Positions 1 to 11,351 of a stretch of DNA of 64,000 nt are shown here, one piece after another. Origin of the DNA: Pelobates cultripes (lineage: Eukaryota; Chordata; Amphibia; Anura; Pelobatidae); assembly GCA_933207985.1 (NCBI GenBank), contig OW240921.1, forward strand, positions 94,058,271 to 94,122,270, in the 5' to 3' direction. The number at the start of each line of letters is the position of its first letter. The first letter of the stretch is position 1. The notes beneath the pieces are model-generated. The model was not told the origin of the DNA. It ran no database searches and saw only the letters and a list, made by a program, of their open reading frames with translations. A program made the position numbers and the translations under genes.

Positions 1-110
1 GGAGGAAGTGACTGCCCTGGTGTCTGTATGTATGTGTCATGTGTGTGTCTGTATGTATGTGTGCTTGTATGTGTGTGTGTATGTATGTGTGTCTATATGT
101 TAGAAGTATG
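1..110. repeat. TG-rich microsatellite
   Basis: Imperfect TGTATG/TGTGTG repeat at the left edge of the window, probably continuing beyond it. No coding potential. Confidence 0.85.
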
Positions 111-1804
111 GGGGGGCAATTTTAGCACCGGGGCCCGTGGTTTCTAGTTACGCCTCTGGTTCTAACAATCCACCACAAACACCAAGCACCCCAAACTCAC
201 ATCCAATATCTGATACATTAGCAAATATATTCCTACAAAGTCCACAATCTGCCCCACCAACATTATCCTGTATGTAAAACATTACCTTTTATGTTCCGAA
301 AACCCCATATCACTTCTATATCCTAAACCAAAACATCAGTCCTCAAAGGACATACCTGGATTCAGCCCTACATTGCGACCATATCAAAAAATTATGCTAA
401 CCTGATAATATACAGCCAGTGTCCTGGTCTAATTGGCTTATGCTTGAAATAAGTGTTTTCATTGCTAAGTCTTTAATAACATTTTAAAACATGAAAAACA
501 TACAGGAGATACAGGACATGAGGAAAACATTGGAGTAGAACTTGGTAAGCTGGTAAGACAGGAACACAGAAACACAGAAAAGACAATTTTAGTTGCCATA
601 ATATGACAAGTGCAATTTCTCCTAAGCACATTTGTTTAAAGGAACATTATGGGCACTAAAGTCATTTCAAATCGTTTGAGCTGATTATAGTGCCTGGAGT
701 CCTCTGGGCTCTAGCACAGTCTCTCCATTCAGTATTTTAACACTAAATAAGAGTTCCTGGCCATCCTCAGCAAGGCTTCCAAATTCGTGGTATGGCTAAG
801 GCAGAGATTACACCCTTCTTTCTAGCGATACAGATTATTGTTTTGCAATTCCATTGCCAATCTCCACAATTCCCAGTCTAGGGAATAACCCTGCTAAACA
901 CAGTTTTATACTGAGAATCTTCTGTGGCAAGAAGGGAGCACATGGAGCAAGTCTTCTTCTTTAGGGATTGACCCCAACCAAGCTTAGAAAACTAATGAGA
1001 ATTTAGTCTTATTTTTCAGAAGATAGTACGTTTTTTGTTTTGGTTAAATTGTGAGTTTTGTTTATACCTATTGTGCTGCTTTAAATAAGGAGAAAAGAGT
1101 AACACGTTTATTTATGTGATGGTGAGGGCGAGTAATAAAGCTGTTGATAGGTATCTCATTTGTAAAGAAATGTGACACACACACACACACATAATAAACA
1201 AAGACATGATAAATTTGAGGAGATTTCTCAAAGTAAAAGCAGGTGCTATTCTGAGCAAAGTGCTAAATAAGGAGGAATCACCATAGAAACCACTAGAATG
1301 TCTCTCACTATTTAATACATTTCTCTATAATAGCATCTATTTTTCTAAGATAAATTCCCCTAAAAACTTTCATCAAAATTCCAAAACAATCTGAAGACAC
1401 CTCAGGGTATACATCACAGGGGGAAATTGTCTCACGGACACACAGAAAATGCTAAACATGACAATATCTAGATTTCTAACAAGCTAATGCTTGCCTGACA
1501 TCATTTAGAGAAATGTTTTCTATAGCATTTCTGGATCTCCAATAGATCCCCCTTTTCTGTTCTCTTGCACAAAGGAGAGATGGTATAAATAGCGTGACTC
1601 CTGGCAGCTACCTGTGGCAGCACCTCATGAGAGATCTGAACTAGAACATATATGACAGAGGAGGTAGGGTTTCAGCACCCTTATGTTAAAATAAATACAT
1701 ATATTTACATATACTTCTTTGAGGTTGGTATATACAGGCATTGAGCGATTTTGTAACCTCAAAAAGAAGAAATAAGAATAAAAAATAGTGCAATATGTAA
1801 TTTA
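111..1804. other. AT-rich non-coding DNA
   Basis: No gene seen. Positions 630-880 resemble a degraded TTAA-type repeat, with an 'aaaggaacattatgggcac' start and a stretch near 770-810 that resembles 12290-12335. A short (CA)n lies at 1172-1190. The rest has stops in all frames and no recognisable repeat. Confidence 0.5.
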
Positions 1805-1806
1805 TA

Positions 1807-3368
1807 CAGGGAGTGCAGAATTATTAGGCAAGTTGTATTTTTGAGGATTAATTTTATTATTGAACAACAACCATGTTCTCAATGAACCCAAAAAACTCAT
1901 TAATATCAAAGCTGAATATTTTTGGAAGTAGTTTTTAGTTTGTTTTTAGTTATAGCTATGTTAGGGGGATATCTGTGTGTGCAGGTGACTATTACTGTGC
2001 ATAATTATTAGGCAACTTAACAAAAAACAAATATATACCCATTTCAATTATTTATTATTACCAGTGAAACCAATATAACATCTCAACATTCACAAATATA
2101 CATTTCTGACATTCAAAAACAAAACAAAAACAAATCCGTGACCAATATAGCCACCTTTATTTGCAAGGACACTCAAAAGCCTGCCATCCATGGATTCTGT
2201 CAGTGTTTTGATCTGTTCACCATCAACATTGCGTGCAGCAGCAACCACAGCCTCCCAGACACTGTTCAGAGAGGTGTACTGTTTTCCCTCCTTGTAAATC
2301 TCACATTTGATGATGGACCACAGGTTCTCAATGGGGTTCAGATCAGGTGAACAAGGAGGCCATGTCATTAGATTTTCTTCTTTTATACCCTTTCTTGCCA
2401 GCCACGCTGTGGAGTACTTGGACGCGTGTGATGGAGCATTGTCCTGCATGAAAATCATGTTTTTCTTGAAGGATGCAGACTTCTTCCTGTACCACTGCTT
2501 GAAGAAGGTGTCTTCCAGGAACTGGCAGTAGGACTGGGAGTTGAGCTTGACTCCATCCTCAACCCGAAAAGGCCCCACAAGCTCATCTTTGATGATACCA
2601 GCCCAAACCAGTACTCCACCTCCACCTTGCTGGCGTCTGAGTCGGACTGGAGCTCTCTGCCCTTTACCAATCCAGCCACGGGCCCATCCATCTGGCCCAT
2701 CAAGACTCACTCTCATTTCATCAGTCCATAAAACCTTAGAAAAATCAGTCTTGAGATATTTCTTGGCCCAGTCTTGACGTTTCAGCTTGTGTGTCTTGTT
2801 CAGTGGTGGTCGTCTTTCAGCCTTTCTTACCTTGGCCATGTCTCTGAGTATTGCACACCTTGTGCTTTTGGGCACTCCAGTGATGTTGCAGCTCTGAAAT
2901 ATGGCCAAACTGGTGGCAAGTGGCATCGTGGCAGCTGCACGCTTGACTTTTCTCAGTTCATGGGCAGTTATTTTGCGCCTTGGTTTTTCCACACGCTTCT
3001 TGCGACCCTGTTGACTATTTTGAATGAAACGCTTGATTGTTCGATGATCACGCTTCAGAAGCTTTGCAATTTTAAGAGTGCTGCATCCCTCTGCAAGATA
3101 TCTCACTATTTTTGACTTTTCTGAGCCTGTCAAGTCCTTCTTTGACCCATTTTGCCAAAGGAAAGGAAGTTGCCTAATAATTATGCACACCTGATATAGG
3201 GTGTTGATGTCATTAGACCACACCCCTTCTCATTACAGAGATGCACATCACCTAATATGCTTAATTGGTAGTAGGCTTTCGAGCCTATACAGCTTGGAGT
3301 AAGACAACATGCATAAAGAGGATGATGTGGTCAAAATACTCATTTGCCTAATAATTCTGCACTCCCTG
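1807..3368 (-). mobile_element. Tc1-like (DD37E, TRT-type) transposon, copy A
   Basis: A complete 1,562-bp element with a TA target duplication on both sides (1805-1806 and 3369-3370). Terminal inverted repeats of about 25 bp start CAGGGAGTGCAGAATTATTA. A second, internal copy of the repeat core (AATTATTAGGCAACTT) occurs about 190 bp in from each end (1997-2021 and 3168-3189), giving an IR/DR arrangement as in Sleeping Beauty-type Tc1 elements. It encodes one transposase on the minus strand. A second copy in opposite orientation lies at 6370-7927. Confidence 0.95.
2090..3223 (-). CDS. Tc1-like transposase, almost intact (copy A)
   Basis: Transposase of the Tc1/mariner superfamily, which cuts and pastes the surrounding element at TA dinucleotides. 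The open frame is 377 codons. An N-terminal helix-turn-helix region (about residues 31-70) is followed by a basic GRKKR...KPRRK segment (73-84), a second helix-turn-helix (85-135) and the catalytic core. The catalytic triad is visible as D168 (in L-W-T-D-E), D261 (in M-Q-D-N-A-P-S-H) and E299 (in N-P-I-E-N-L-W), with 37 residues between the last two, which is the DD37E spacing of the TRT group. Compared with copy B, a one-base deletion just after the usual ATG (M-G-Q-K-K) puts that start out of frame, so the annotated frame begins at an upstream ATG. The usual stop after G-Y-I-G-H has changed to a glycine codon, adding about 15 residues. The catalytic core shows no break. Whether it is translated is unknown. 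Confidence 0.9.
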   Translation of the reverse strand: MWSNDINTLYQVCIIIRQLPFLWQNGSKKDLTGSEKSKIVRYLAEGCSTLKIAKLLKRDHRTIKRFIQNSQQGRKKRVEKPRRKITAHELRKVKRAAATMPLATSLAIFQSCNITGVPKSTRCAILRDMAKVRKAERRPPLNKTHKLKRQDWAKKYLKTDFSKVLWTDEMRVSLDGPDGWARGWIGKGQRAPVRLRRQQGGGGVLVWAGIIKDELVGPFRVEDGVKLNSQSYCQFLEDTFFKQWYRKKSASFKKNMIFMQDNAPSHASKYSTAWLARKGIKEENLMTWPPCSPDLNPIENLWSIIKCEIYKEGKQYTSLNSVWEAVVAAARNVDGEQIKTLTESMDGRLLSVLANKGGYIGHGFVFVLFLNVRNVYL

Positions 3369-3414
3369 TATATGCTGTGCTTTATATAAAGTGTATAGAG
3401 GACCAACTTACCAT

Positions 3415-3700
3415 TTACCGAGCTACTAAGAGCTCTGCTGTAAATCGCCTGAATGGTACAATTCCCGTCTTAGGATATATGGGGCTTTGTTAAAGTTGCC
3501 ATCCAATATGTGTAGAAAAAATAAAACAGGAAAAGGCTTAAGGTGTAGTATGTCAACATATGTATTTATATTAACACAAGGGTGCTGTATATTTATACTA
3601 CACATTTTAGGCGCATTTAGTCTTTTTGTTTCCTATAGTTTATATCGCTTTTGAGGTTTTGGCAATCCTCGCTGATTTACTGCTGCCTACTTTTACATTA
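3415..3700. repeat. Interspersed repeat fragment flanking Tc1 copy A
   Basis: The stretch around 3440-3500 ('tggtacaattcccgtcttag') resembles 39040-39070 and 39230-39260 in the 39-kb repeat. Together with 1700-1804 it is probably one older repeat interrupted by Tc1 copy A. Family not identified. Confidence 0.35.
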
Positions 3701-3867
3701 TTGTAGTGAGCGCCTATCTCTGTTTTTCTATGCAAATTGTACCATTTAAGAATGCATGCCACCTATGTGAGCCTTCACATCCAAAAATTGCCAGGATCCC
3801 AAAAGTGACAAAAATACTTTAAATATTTATTATTGATTTTAATGTTTGTGTTGATGTCACTCTCAAT

Positions 3868-4607
3868 CAGGCCCGGACTGGCCATCAGGGAACCCGGGCA
3901 AATGCCCGGTGAGCCGCGATGGCCAGGGGCTGAAGCCGACAGGGAAGATTAAGGGATCTTCCCGGCCAGCAACTTTAGGGCTGGTGCTTCCTGACCTCCG
4001 GCCTATAGAGGGAGCTCTACTCTCACGGCCTGCACACTGTATGCTCCTGTGCAGGCTGTACTGCTTGATGCACTCTGCGGACCCCAGTGCACATGTTCTA
4101 CACCTCAACCATTGGACCACCAGGGAATATGATGCCTCCACCGCTCCTCTTCCTCCTACAAAGGCTCAAGGTAAGGAAAGGGTGTGGGGGAGTAAACGCA
4201 GCAGCCCCTGCCTCCCCCCCACCTAGCGGCCCCCTCTCACCCAGTAGCGCCCTCTCACCCTACCCCATCTCACCTAGCAGCCCCTTCCCCCACTCTGCAG
4301 CTCCCTCTCACTCAGCAGCCCCTGCCTCCTTCACCCAGCAGCCCATGCCCCCCTCACCAAGCAGCACCCTCTCACTCAGTAGCCCCCTCTCACTCAATAG
4401 CCCCTACCCCCTCTCACCCAGCAGCCCTTACCCCCACCCTGCAGCCCTCTCTCACCCAGCAGCCCCTGCCTCCTTAGATATACCCACTTTGGAGAGGGTT
4501 GCATGTCACTGCTGATGACACAACATGCTACCTCTTAAGCCGCTTCCGTACTAGGGCTGCTCTGCCTTTAAATGCCCGGGCTGAATTTTTGTCCCAGTCC
4601 GGCCCTG
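3868..4607. mobile_element. Non-autonomous hAT-type element (740 bp)
   Basis: Ends are near-perfect inverted repeats (CAGGCCCGGACTGGCC at the left, CAGGGCCGGACTGGGAC read inward from the right). They are flanked by 8-bp target duplications differing at one base: CTCTCAAT (3860-3867) and CTCTCTAT (4608-4615). An 8-bp duplication and CAG-type termini indicate hAT. The interior is GC-rich and includes a degenerate CAGCAGCCCCTCTCACC-type tandem tract (about 4200-4470). Open frames inside it follow this repeat and are not genes. No transposase is present. Confidence 0.85.
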
Positions 4608-4615
4608 CTCTCTAT

Positions 4616-5540
4616 AACCATTGTTGCAGTTTTTTGTTCCATGGATTCTACATGAAGAATTGATAAATGTTCTGCAAAGAACAACAACTAAATTAGTACA
4701 ATACCAAACTGTACTATAATGTAGACATAGTCCTCTGAAGCTCCCCCAAACCAATTTATCTAAATACCATATCTAATTATATAGCACACTATAGTGATTT
4801 TTTTCCAGCGTTTCTAATCAGACAATGAAAATGATAAAGCATAATGATTTTCAAGAAAACTAAGTGTCATTTATTGCCTTTTTCCCTTTGACCTTGATGC
4901 GCAATGTGGTGTGAATGCTGTGATGTGGAAAGCTGTTATTAAGTAAGGATTTAAAATGTCACAAGTAGAAAGGTCCGTCGGGAATGACAAAACAGATAGT
5001 GGCAGAGCTGTTTGTTTTTTTTATTGATAATAAGAAATTTAAGGAGATGAAACAGAAGTTTCACTTTCCCAAAAGATTAAAGAAAACATTAATCCTAATG
5101 AACTGACCTTAATGCAAGCAGACATTTTATTTTCACAATTATAAAATAGGATCAGCTTGCTTCTTCCCACCGAAATCTACTGTCATTTTATGTGTTAAAT
5201 TACAGTTGTCATTTTCATCAGCTTTGGCTTTTATTTAGTTAAAATTTTTTGTAAATGGCTGGATACTTTCTCTGGAAATGGTTATAGATGCATTAACGAA
5301 ATACTCTTAGCACCATAACCACTGCCGTGTATTGTAGTTGTTACGGTGGTAAGTTTACCAAGGTTTGTTCTGACATTAATCTGTCAAACTATTTCTGAAC
5401 TGTTTGACAATTACCTTGCTGCTTTGGGTGCCTGCAGTCCTTCCAGTCTGAATTGATCTGACATACTAGACATTCCTATTTCAGTATTGTCAAACTAGGT
5501 TTTGACAGTATTCATTGATTGAGACTGTCAGCTAATAGCT
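4616..5540. other. AT-rich non-coding DNA
   Basis: I see no gene or complete element. Around 5310-5370 there is a 'caccataaccactg' phrase typical of the degraded TTAA-repeat families elsewhere in the window. Confidence 0.5.
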
Positions 5541-5683
5541 CTCATACCTGGTATGAGATGGTATAGTAATGCATACATATGAACTTATGAGGACTACACC
5601 TAGAATATTCTGTACAATTTTGGGCACCTGTTCTAAATAAGGATATTAAGGTACTAGAAAAAGGGCAGAGGCTGGTTACAAAA

Positions 5684-6269
5684 TTAAAGTGACACTATAG
5701 TCACCAGAACAACTACAGCTTATTGCATTTGTTCTGGTGAGTAGAATAATTCCCTTCAGGCTTTTTGCTGTTAACAATGTATTTACAGACAAAATGCAGT
5801 GTTTACATTACAGCCTAGTGATAACTTCACTGGCCACTCCTCAGATGGCTGCTAGAGGTGCTTCCTGGGGCAGTGCTGCATAGTGAGCTTCACTGCCATT
5901 CAGTGTCTCCACTCTCTGCATGCAGACACTGAACTTTCCTTATAGAGATGCATTGAATTAATTCATCTCTATGAGGAGATGCTGACTGGCCAGGGCTGTG
6001 TTTGACTTGTGCTGGCGCTGCCCCTGATCTGCCTTCTTGACAATCTCAGCCAATCCTATGTGGAAGCATCGTGATTGGCTCAGACCACCACTTCTGAGGC
6101 AGGCAGGTCAGAGGCAGACAGGGGCAGAGGCAGTAGCTGTATACTTGAATACATGTAAGATTTTACTATATTTAGAGAGGAAAAGGGGAGGGGCGGAGGG
6201 GCTAGATGGTGATTTTAACACTATAGGTTCATACATGTTTGTGTTCCTGAACCTTTAGTGTTCCTTTGA
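5684..6269. mobile_element. TTAA-type palindromic non-autonomous element (T2/Kolobok-like)
   Basis: Begins TTAAAGTGACACTATAGTCA and ends ...TTAGTGTTCCTTTGA, an inverted, diverged copy of the start. The left edge is TTAA; the right edge is TTGA, one base changed. Subterminal palindrome: CACCAGAACAAC (5702-5713) and its inverse around 5728-5740. No transposase. T2-type elements with TTAAAGG termini are established in Xenopus; assignment to that group is by terminal resemblance. Confidence 0.7.
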
Positions 6270-6369
6270 TAAAAGGAATGAAACATTTTAATTGTGAAGA
6301 AAAGTTAACACATTTAATTCTGTTTAGTTTAGAAAAATTACACCTCATAGGGTATTTGATAGCATTATA

Positions 6370-7927
6370 CAGGGAGTGCAGAATTATTAGGCAAATGAGT
6401 ATTTTGACCACATCATCCTCTTTATGCATGTTGTCTTACTCCAAGCTGTATAGGCTCGAAGCCTACTACCAATTAAGCATATTAGGTGATGTGCATCTCT
6501 GTAATGAGAAGGGGTGTGGTCTAATGACATCAACACCCTATATCAGGTGTTCATAATTATTAGGCAACTTCCTTTCCTTTGGCAAAATGGGTCAAAAGAA
6601 GGACTTGACAGGCTCAGAAAAGTCAAAAATAGTGAGATATCTTGCAGAAGGATGCAGCACTCTTAAAATTGCAAAGCTTGTGAAGCGTGATCATCGAACA
6701 ATCAAGCGTTTCATTCAAAATAGTCAACAGGGTCGCAAGAAGCGTGTGGAAAAACCAAGGCGCAAAATAACTGCCCATGAACTGAGAAAAAGTCAAGCGT
6801 GCAGCTGCCACGATGCCACTTGCCACCAGTTTGGCCATATTTCAGAGCTGCAACATCACTGGAGTGCCCAAAAGCACAAGGTGTGCAATACTCAGAAACA
6901 TGGCCAAGGTAAGAAAGGCTGAAAGACGACCACCACTGAATAAGACAAACAAGCTAAAACATCAAGACTGGGCCAAGAAATATCTCAAGACTGATTTTTC
7001 TAAGGTTTTATGGACTGATGAAATGAGAGTGAGTCTTGATGGGCCAGATGGATGGGCCCGTGGCTGGATTGGTAAAGGGCAGAGAGCTCCAGTCCGACTC
7101 AGACACCAGCAAGGTGGAGGTGGAGTACTGGTTTGGGCTAGTATCATCAAAGATGAGCTTGTGGGGCCTTTTCGGGTTGAGGATGGAGTCAAGCTCAACT
7201 CCCAGTCCTACTGCCAGTTCTGGAAGACACCTTCTTCAAGCAGTGGTACAGGAAGAAGTCTGCATCCTTCAAGAAAAACATGATTTTCATGCAGGACAAT
7301 GCTCCATCACACGCGTCCAAGTACTCCACAGCGTGGCTGGCAAGAAAGGGTATAAAAAGAAAATCTAATGACATGGCCTCCTTGTTCACCTGATCTGAAC
7401 CCCATTGAGAACCTGTGGTCCATCATCAAATGTGAGATTTAGAAGGAGGGAAAACAGTACACCTCTCTGAACAGTGTCTGGGAGGCTGTGGTTGCTGCTG
7501 CACGCAATGTTAATGGTGAACAGATCAAAACACTGACAGAATCCATGGATGGCAGGCTTTTGAGTGTCCTTGCAAAGAAAGGTGGCTATATTGGTCACTG
7601 ATTTGTTTTTGTTTTGTTTTTGAATGTCAGAAATGTATATTTGTGAATGTTGAGATGTTATATTGGTTTCACTGGTAACAATAAATAATTGAAATGGGTA
7701 TATATTTGTTTTTGTTAAGTTGCCTAATAATTATGCACAGTAATAGTCACCTGCACACACAGATATCCCCTAACATAGCTATAACTAAAAACAAACTAAA
7801 AACTACTTCCAAAAATATTCAGCTTTGATATTAATGAGTTTTTTGGGTTCATCGAGAACATGGTTGTTGTTCAATAATAAAATTAATCCTCAAAAATACA
7901 ACTTGCCTAATAATTCTGCACTCCCTG
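6370..7927 (+). mobile_element. Tc1-like (DD37E) transposon, copy B
   Basis: A full-length 1,558-bp copy of the same element as 1807-3368, in opposite orientation, with TA on both sides (6368-6369 and 7928-7929). The terminal and internal repeats match copy A. It sits inside the LINE fragment, and joining the flanks across a single TA restores the LINE sequence. Confidence 0.95.
6587..7600 (+). pseudogene. Tc1-like transposase pseudogene (copy B)
   Basis: Keeps the normal start (M-G-Q-K-K-D-L-T) and the normal stop after G-Y-I-G-H, but is broken inside. Relative to copy A there is an extra A near 6790 (after H-E-L-R-K), a lost C near 7219 (after Y-C-Q-F), a net two-base loss near 7352 (in the G-I-K-E-E region) and a TAC-to-TAG stop near 7440. 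Recognisable pieces include the N-terminal helix-turn-helix in one frame and W-T-D-E-M-R in another. It cannot encode an active enzyme. Copies A and B carry different lesions. Confidence 0.9.
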
Positions 7928-8375
7928 TACAAATATATTCAGGGCCAATACAAACCATTGCCTGGAAGTCTATTCACAAATAGGACAATACATATGACAC
8001 CCAATCATACATTGAGACTGGAAGAAAGGAGATTTAGCCAAAGGCAAAGGAAAGGATTTTTACAGTAAGAGCAATGAGGATGTTGAATTCTCAGCCTGAA
8101 GAGGTGGTTTTATCAGAGTCTGTACATATGTTTAAGCAGCAACTGGATAAATACTTGCAAAAACATAATATTCAGGGGTATAGTTTTCAATTATTGGGGT
8201 AACAGCTTCTTGATCCAAGGATAGATCTGACTGTAATTCTGGGGTTGAGAAGGTTTGTTACAAAATTAGAAAGCGCTTCAAACTGTCCCTCCCACCCCCT
8301 TTTTATAATCAACAACATAAACAGGTGTGAGAAAGGCTGGTATTTTTTCAGTTTATGTAACCATGTAACCATGCA

Positions 8376-9735
8376 TGATGCCTATGGACTTCTTTTACCA
8401 TAAACATTACAGTAGTAATTATATAGAGTGTCACTTTTGATAGTTTTCCAGATGGAGCCAATAGGGGACTCTGGAAGTGGGAGAGTTGATATCTGATACC
8501 CAACCAAACAGAGTCATAGTGATTTTATATTTCATATTTTCTAAGTGCTCATGGGGCAGCACAAAAATAAATTTTTTAAAATTGTAATACATAAATTCAA
8601 GCGTCTTTTATAGTTTTTAAATCTGTAAAATTGAATTGTGTGATATGACTGTGCTAAACCTGCAAAAATCTTTTCACTCTTTACTCTGATGTTGGTGTCC
8701 AAGACCAATGGGGCCCAAGCAGGTTCTTCGAAAGTTAGCATAGGTCTACAATCCTGGATCAGACGTCTTTAACCGTGGGAATTAAATCACCACCTAGATT
8801 TCAAATTTTTATCTGTATCTGAAACATGCAGAATTGTGTGTTGTAATTCAGGACTTGGCACAATCTTTAAAATAATTGTTTTCTTTCATCATGTGTCTAA
8901 CTTTTAATTCTATCACTGCCTTCTGTTGTGATAATTCCCGCCAGGAGAGTAAGAACATAAACGAAAAGACAAATTTTTTTTAAAAATCAGACAAAAAAAA
9001 CTTTTTTCAAGATGCCTTGTCATCTGCTTGTTTTAATTACACGAGCATCTCCCATGCATCCTCCTGACAGCCATCTCTACCTAACAATTACACTGTGACA
9101 ACCACCGCACAGCTACACCAAGAGAACATGATACATGTGTCTGACTAGGATTCTGATTTGCTCCTTTTATTTCTCTCGGCTGAGCTTGTCATTGTTGCTG
9201 ATAGACTAAATACTAACATCAGTCTAAGATCACTATTAGAGTAAAGAAAAGGGTGTGTACAAAATGTCCCTTGGTGAATCTTCTAATCAATTTTATTTGT
9301 ATTGTACTCACGATTTTCCAAGTCTTGGCTACTATACGGTGCTGGTGCAAGACTTTTTTCCAGTTTGCTGTGTGCGCTATATTTTTTCTGTGTCTTTCTA
9401 TTCGTGTTTTCTGCTGCACATGGCTCAGTTCTTCACCTTTTCTGGCTTTTCCGTAACCTGTCACTCCTCAGTCTGTTTCCCAGTACTACATGAATATATT
9501 ACATACTTTGTGAAACCGAGCAATCTGAACAGTAATATATATTTCTGCAGCAAACAGTAAGTACAGGTGTTCTCCACTATAAAGATTATTCTAATAATAA
9601 TAAATGTATACATATTGCGCAATTCTCATAAGTGAAAAAAATAGTTGCAAGGTCATTACTTAATGGATACAGAACAAAGCAAATACTTGTGGGTTGTGAT
9701 TGAGATAAAACTGAACTATCAATAATTTATGTTAT
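8376..9735. other. Non-coding DNA, no recognised element
   Basis: AT-rich sequence with only short open frames. Small pyrimidine-rich frames at 9250-9560 show no family motif. Nothing else seen. Confidence 0.5.
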
Positions 9736-9737
9736 TA

Positions 9738-10240
9738 AAGGGGCACTACAGGCACCATAACCACTTCATTTCAATTAAATATTAAAGGTAAAAAAAACTC
9801 TTAAAATACATCTTAAAATAATCCACAGGAAAATGCGGGTATGAAAAAAGTGCACATTTATTGATAGAAAGCTGTGTGTGTATCAGTCACACTGTCACAG
9901 CAGCCCTCGTGAATGCTGAAGGTAGTATATGAATATAACACAAAAACAAATCATAATAATAACAGGGATTCCTCAACATAGGAGAAAATATTGAAAAGTG
10001 CAATGAAAAAATATAATAAGAAAAAATGCATTGTACTACCTGCAACTGCCAGACAGGGGAGAGACCACCCAGAAGGCTAGCCTGGAAAAAAGTGTGAAAG
10101 CCCTGGACGAGTTTTGCACCTTCTCTGGTGCTTCCTCAACATGTTGAATAATTATTTGGGGATGCGGCAACATTAGTGAACAGGATATTGTTCCAAGCTC
10201 ACACTACTTTTTAAATATTAAAGGTACCTGGTTCAGTATT
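9738..10240. repeat. Composite repeat: TTAA-type half element plus hammerhead-like repeat
   Basis: 9738-9780 begins TTAAAGGGGCACTACAGGCA, a TTAA-element end. 9790-10195 is another repeat in minus orientation that carries a hairpin at 10104-10140. 10200-10215 resembles the TTAA-family sequence again, so the second repeat may have inserted into the TTAA element. Confidence 0.45.
10104..10140 (-). other. Hammerhead-like hairpin motif (copy 1)
   Basis: On the minus strand the order is TTGAGGA, a 5-bp stem GCACC/GGTGC with a six-base loop, then AAAACTCGTCC. This is the layout of a hammerhead ribozyme core (CUGANGA - stem II - GAAA) with the first C and the G of GAAA changed. Similar motifs lie at 29121, 39412 and 47623. 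Probably a decayed motif. Confidence 0.4.
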
Positions 10241-10366
10241 AAAGAGATTTGCATAAAATGCATTTGAGCTGGTAGGAACAAATCAAATGCCTTTTAATTT
10301 GCACCCAGGCTAATCAATCTGTTTGGGATTTTCTTGTATATTTTTCAAGAAATAAGACCCCACAGG

Positions 10367-11343
10367 CAGTGGTGTATTTTAAAATGGTGCTGCCCTAGGC
10401 ACGACAGATCTCAGGCACCCCCTAATTTAAATGTGCCCACCCCTTCCTGCCAAGGCCACACCTCTTCCTGTTAACTTACACACATTTTGACTGACAGACA
10501 CACACTCATGGACCAGCACACTCAGAAACACTGACATACACTCACTGATTTGACACAATCTGACACACATACAATCATTTAGACACACGATGACAGATGC
10601 ATACACTCACTGACAGACGCATACAATCACTGATAGATGCATACAATCATTCAGATACACACATTCACTGGACACACACACTCACTGACAGACAGACAAA
10701 CACACTCACTCAAATTCACTGAAACAAACACACACACACTCACTGACAGACGCACACACTCACATTCACTGAAACACACACACTCACTGAAACACACCCA
10801 CTCACTGACAGACACACACACTCACTCAAATTCACTGACACACATACTCACATTCACTGAAACACTCACTCAGATTCACTGACACTCACTCACATTCACT
10901 GACACACACTCACTCATATTCACTGACACACACTCACATTTACCGACACACACACACACATTTCCCCCACTCACAATTATTATTATTATTTTTTTAAATT
11001 GAAATCCACCCAGCCTCCCTACTTTTGGGATAGCTGGGTGGATTTTTCACCTGGGGTCTAGTGGGGCTGCTGGGCAGGGAGGCGGCCGGACGTGCAGGCG
11101 GGTGGAGGGAGCACTTTCCCCTGAGCTCTCTCTGCTCAGCTCCCTCGCGCGCTGCAGAGTGATGCCAGGAGCTGGAATATGATGTCACATTCCGGCTCCC
11201 GTCATTAATGCGGGTCACGCGAGGGAGCTGAGCAGAGAGAGCTCAGGGGAAAGTGCTCCCTCGCCCCCCGCCTGGGAAACAAATGGCCACCTGTCCCGGG
11301 GGAGCCCAAATGCCTCGTTTGCCTCGTGGTAGACACATCCCTG
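10367..11343. mobile_element. Non-autonomous hAT-type element with internal CA minisatellite
   Basis: Flanked by a perfect 8-bp target duplication, CCCACAGG (10359-10366 and 11344-11351). Ends are imperfect inverted repeats, CAGTGGTGTATTT against CAGGGATGTGTCT read inward from the right. The left half (10480-10970) is a tandem array of CACACTCACTGACAGA-like units. The right half holds a perfect 45-bp inverted repeat (11105-11149 with 11218-11262). No transposase. It is related to 18560-20223. Confidence 0.88.
11105..11262. repeat. Long perfect hairpin inside hAT-type element
   Basis: Two 45-bp arms (11105-11149 and 11218-11262) are perfect reverse complements around a 68-bp loop. The arms contain GAGCTCTCTCTGCTCAGCTC. 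The hairpin could extrude or form stem-loop RNA if transcribed. Confidence 0.9.
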
Positions 11344-11351
11344 CCCACAGG

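Larger units (their letters stand above)
5545..8375 (+). mobile_element. LINE 3' region, split by two later insertions
   Basis: Three pieces (about 5545-5683, 6270-6369, 7928-8375) read as one continuous repeat once the TTAA element (5684-6269) and Tc1 copy B (6370-7927) are removed. The piece at 8050-8120 corresponds to a non-LTR reverse-transcriptase C-terminal motif (F-T-V-R-A-M-R-M-L-N-like, then 'V-V-L-S-E-S'), and the 3' end carries ATGTAACC repeats (8352-8372). It matches in outline a repeat I know from other frog sequence, ending 'gtgaggaaggctg...tatgtaac'. A more decayed relative is at 48320-48600. Clade not assigned; all frames are broken. Confidence 0.55.
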
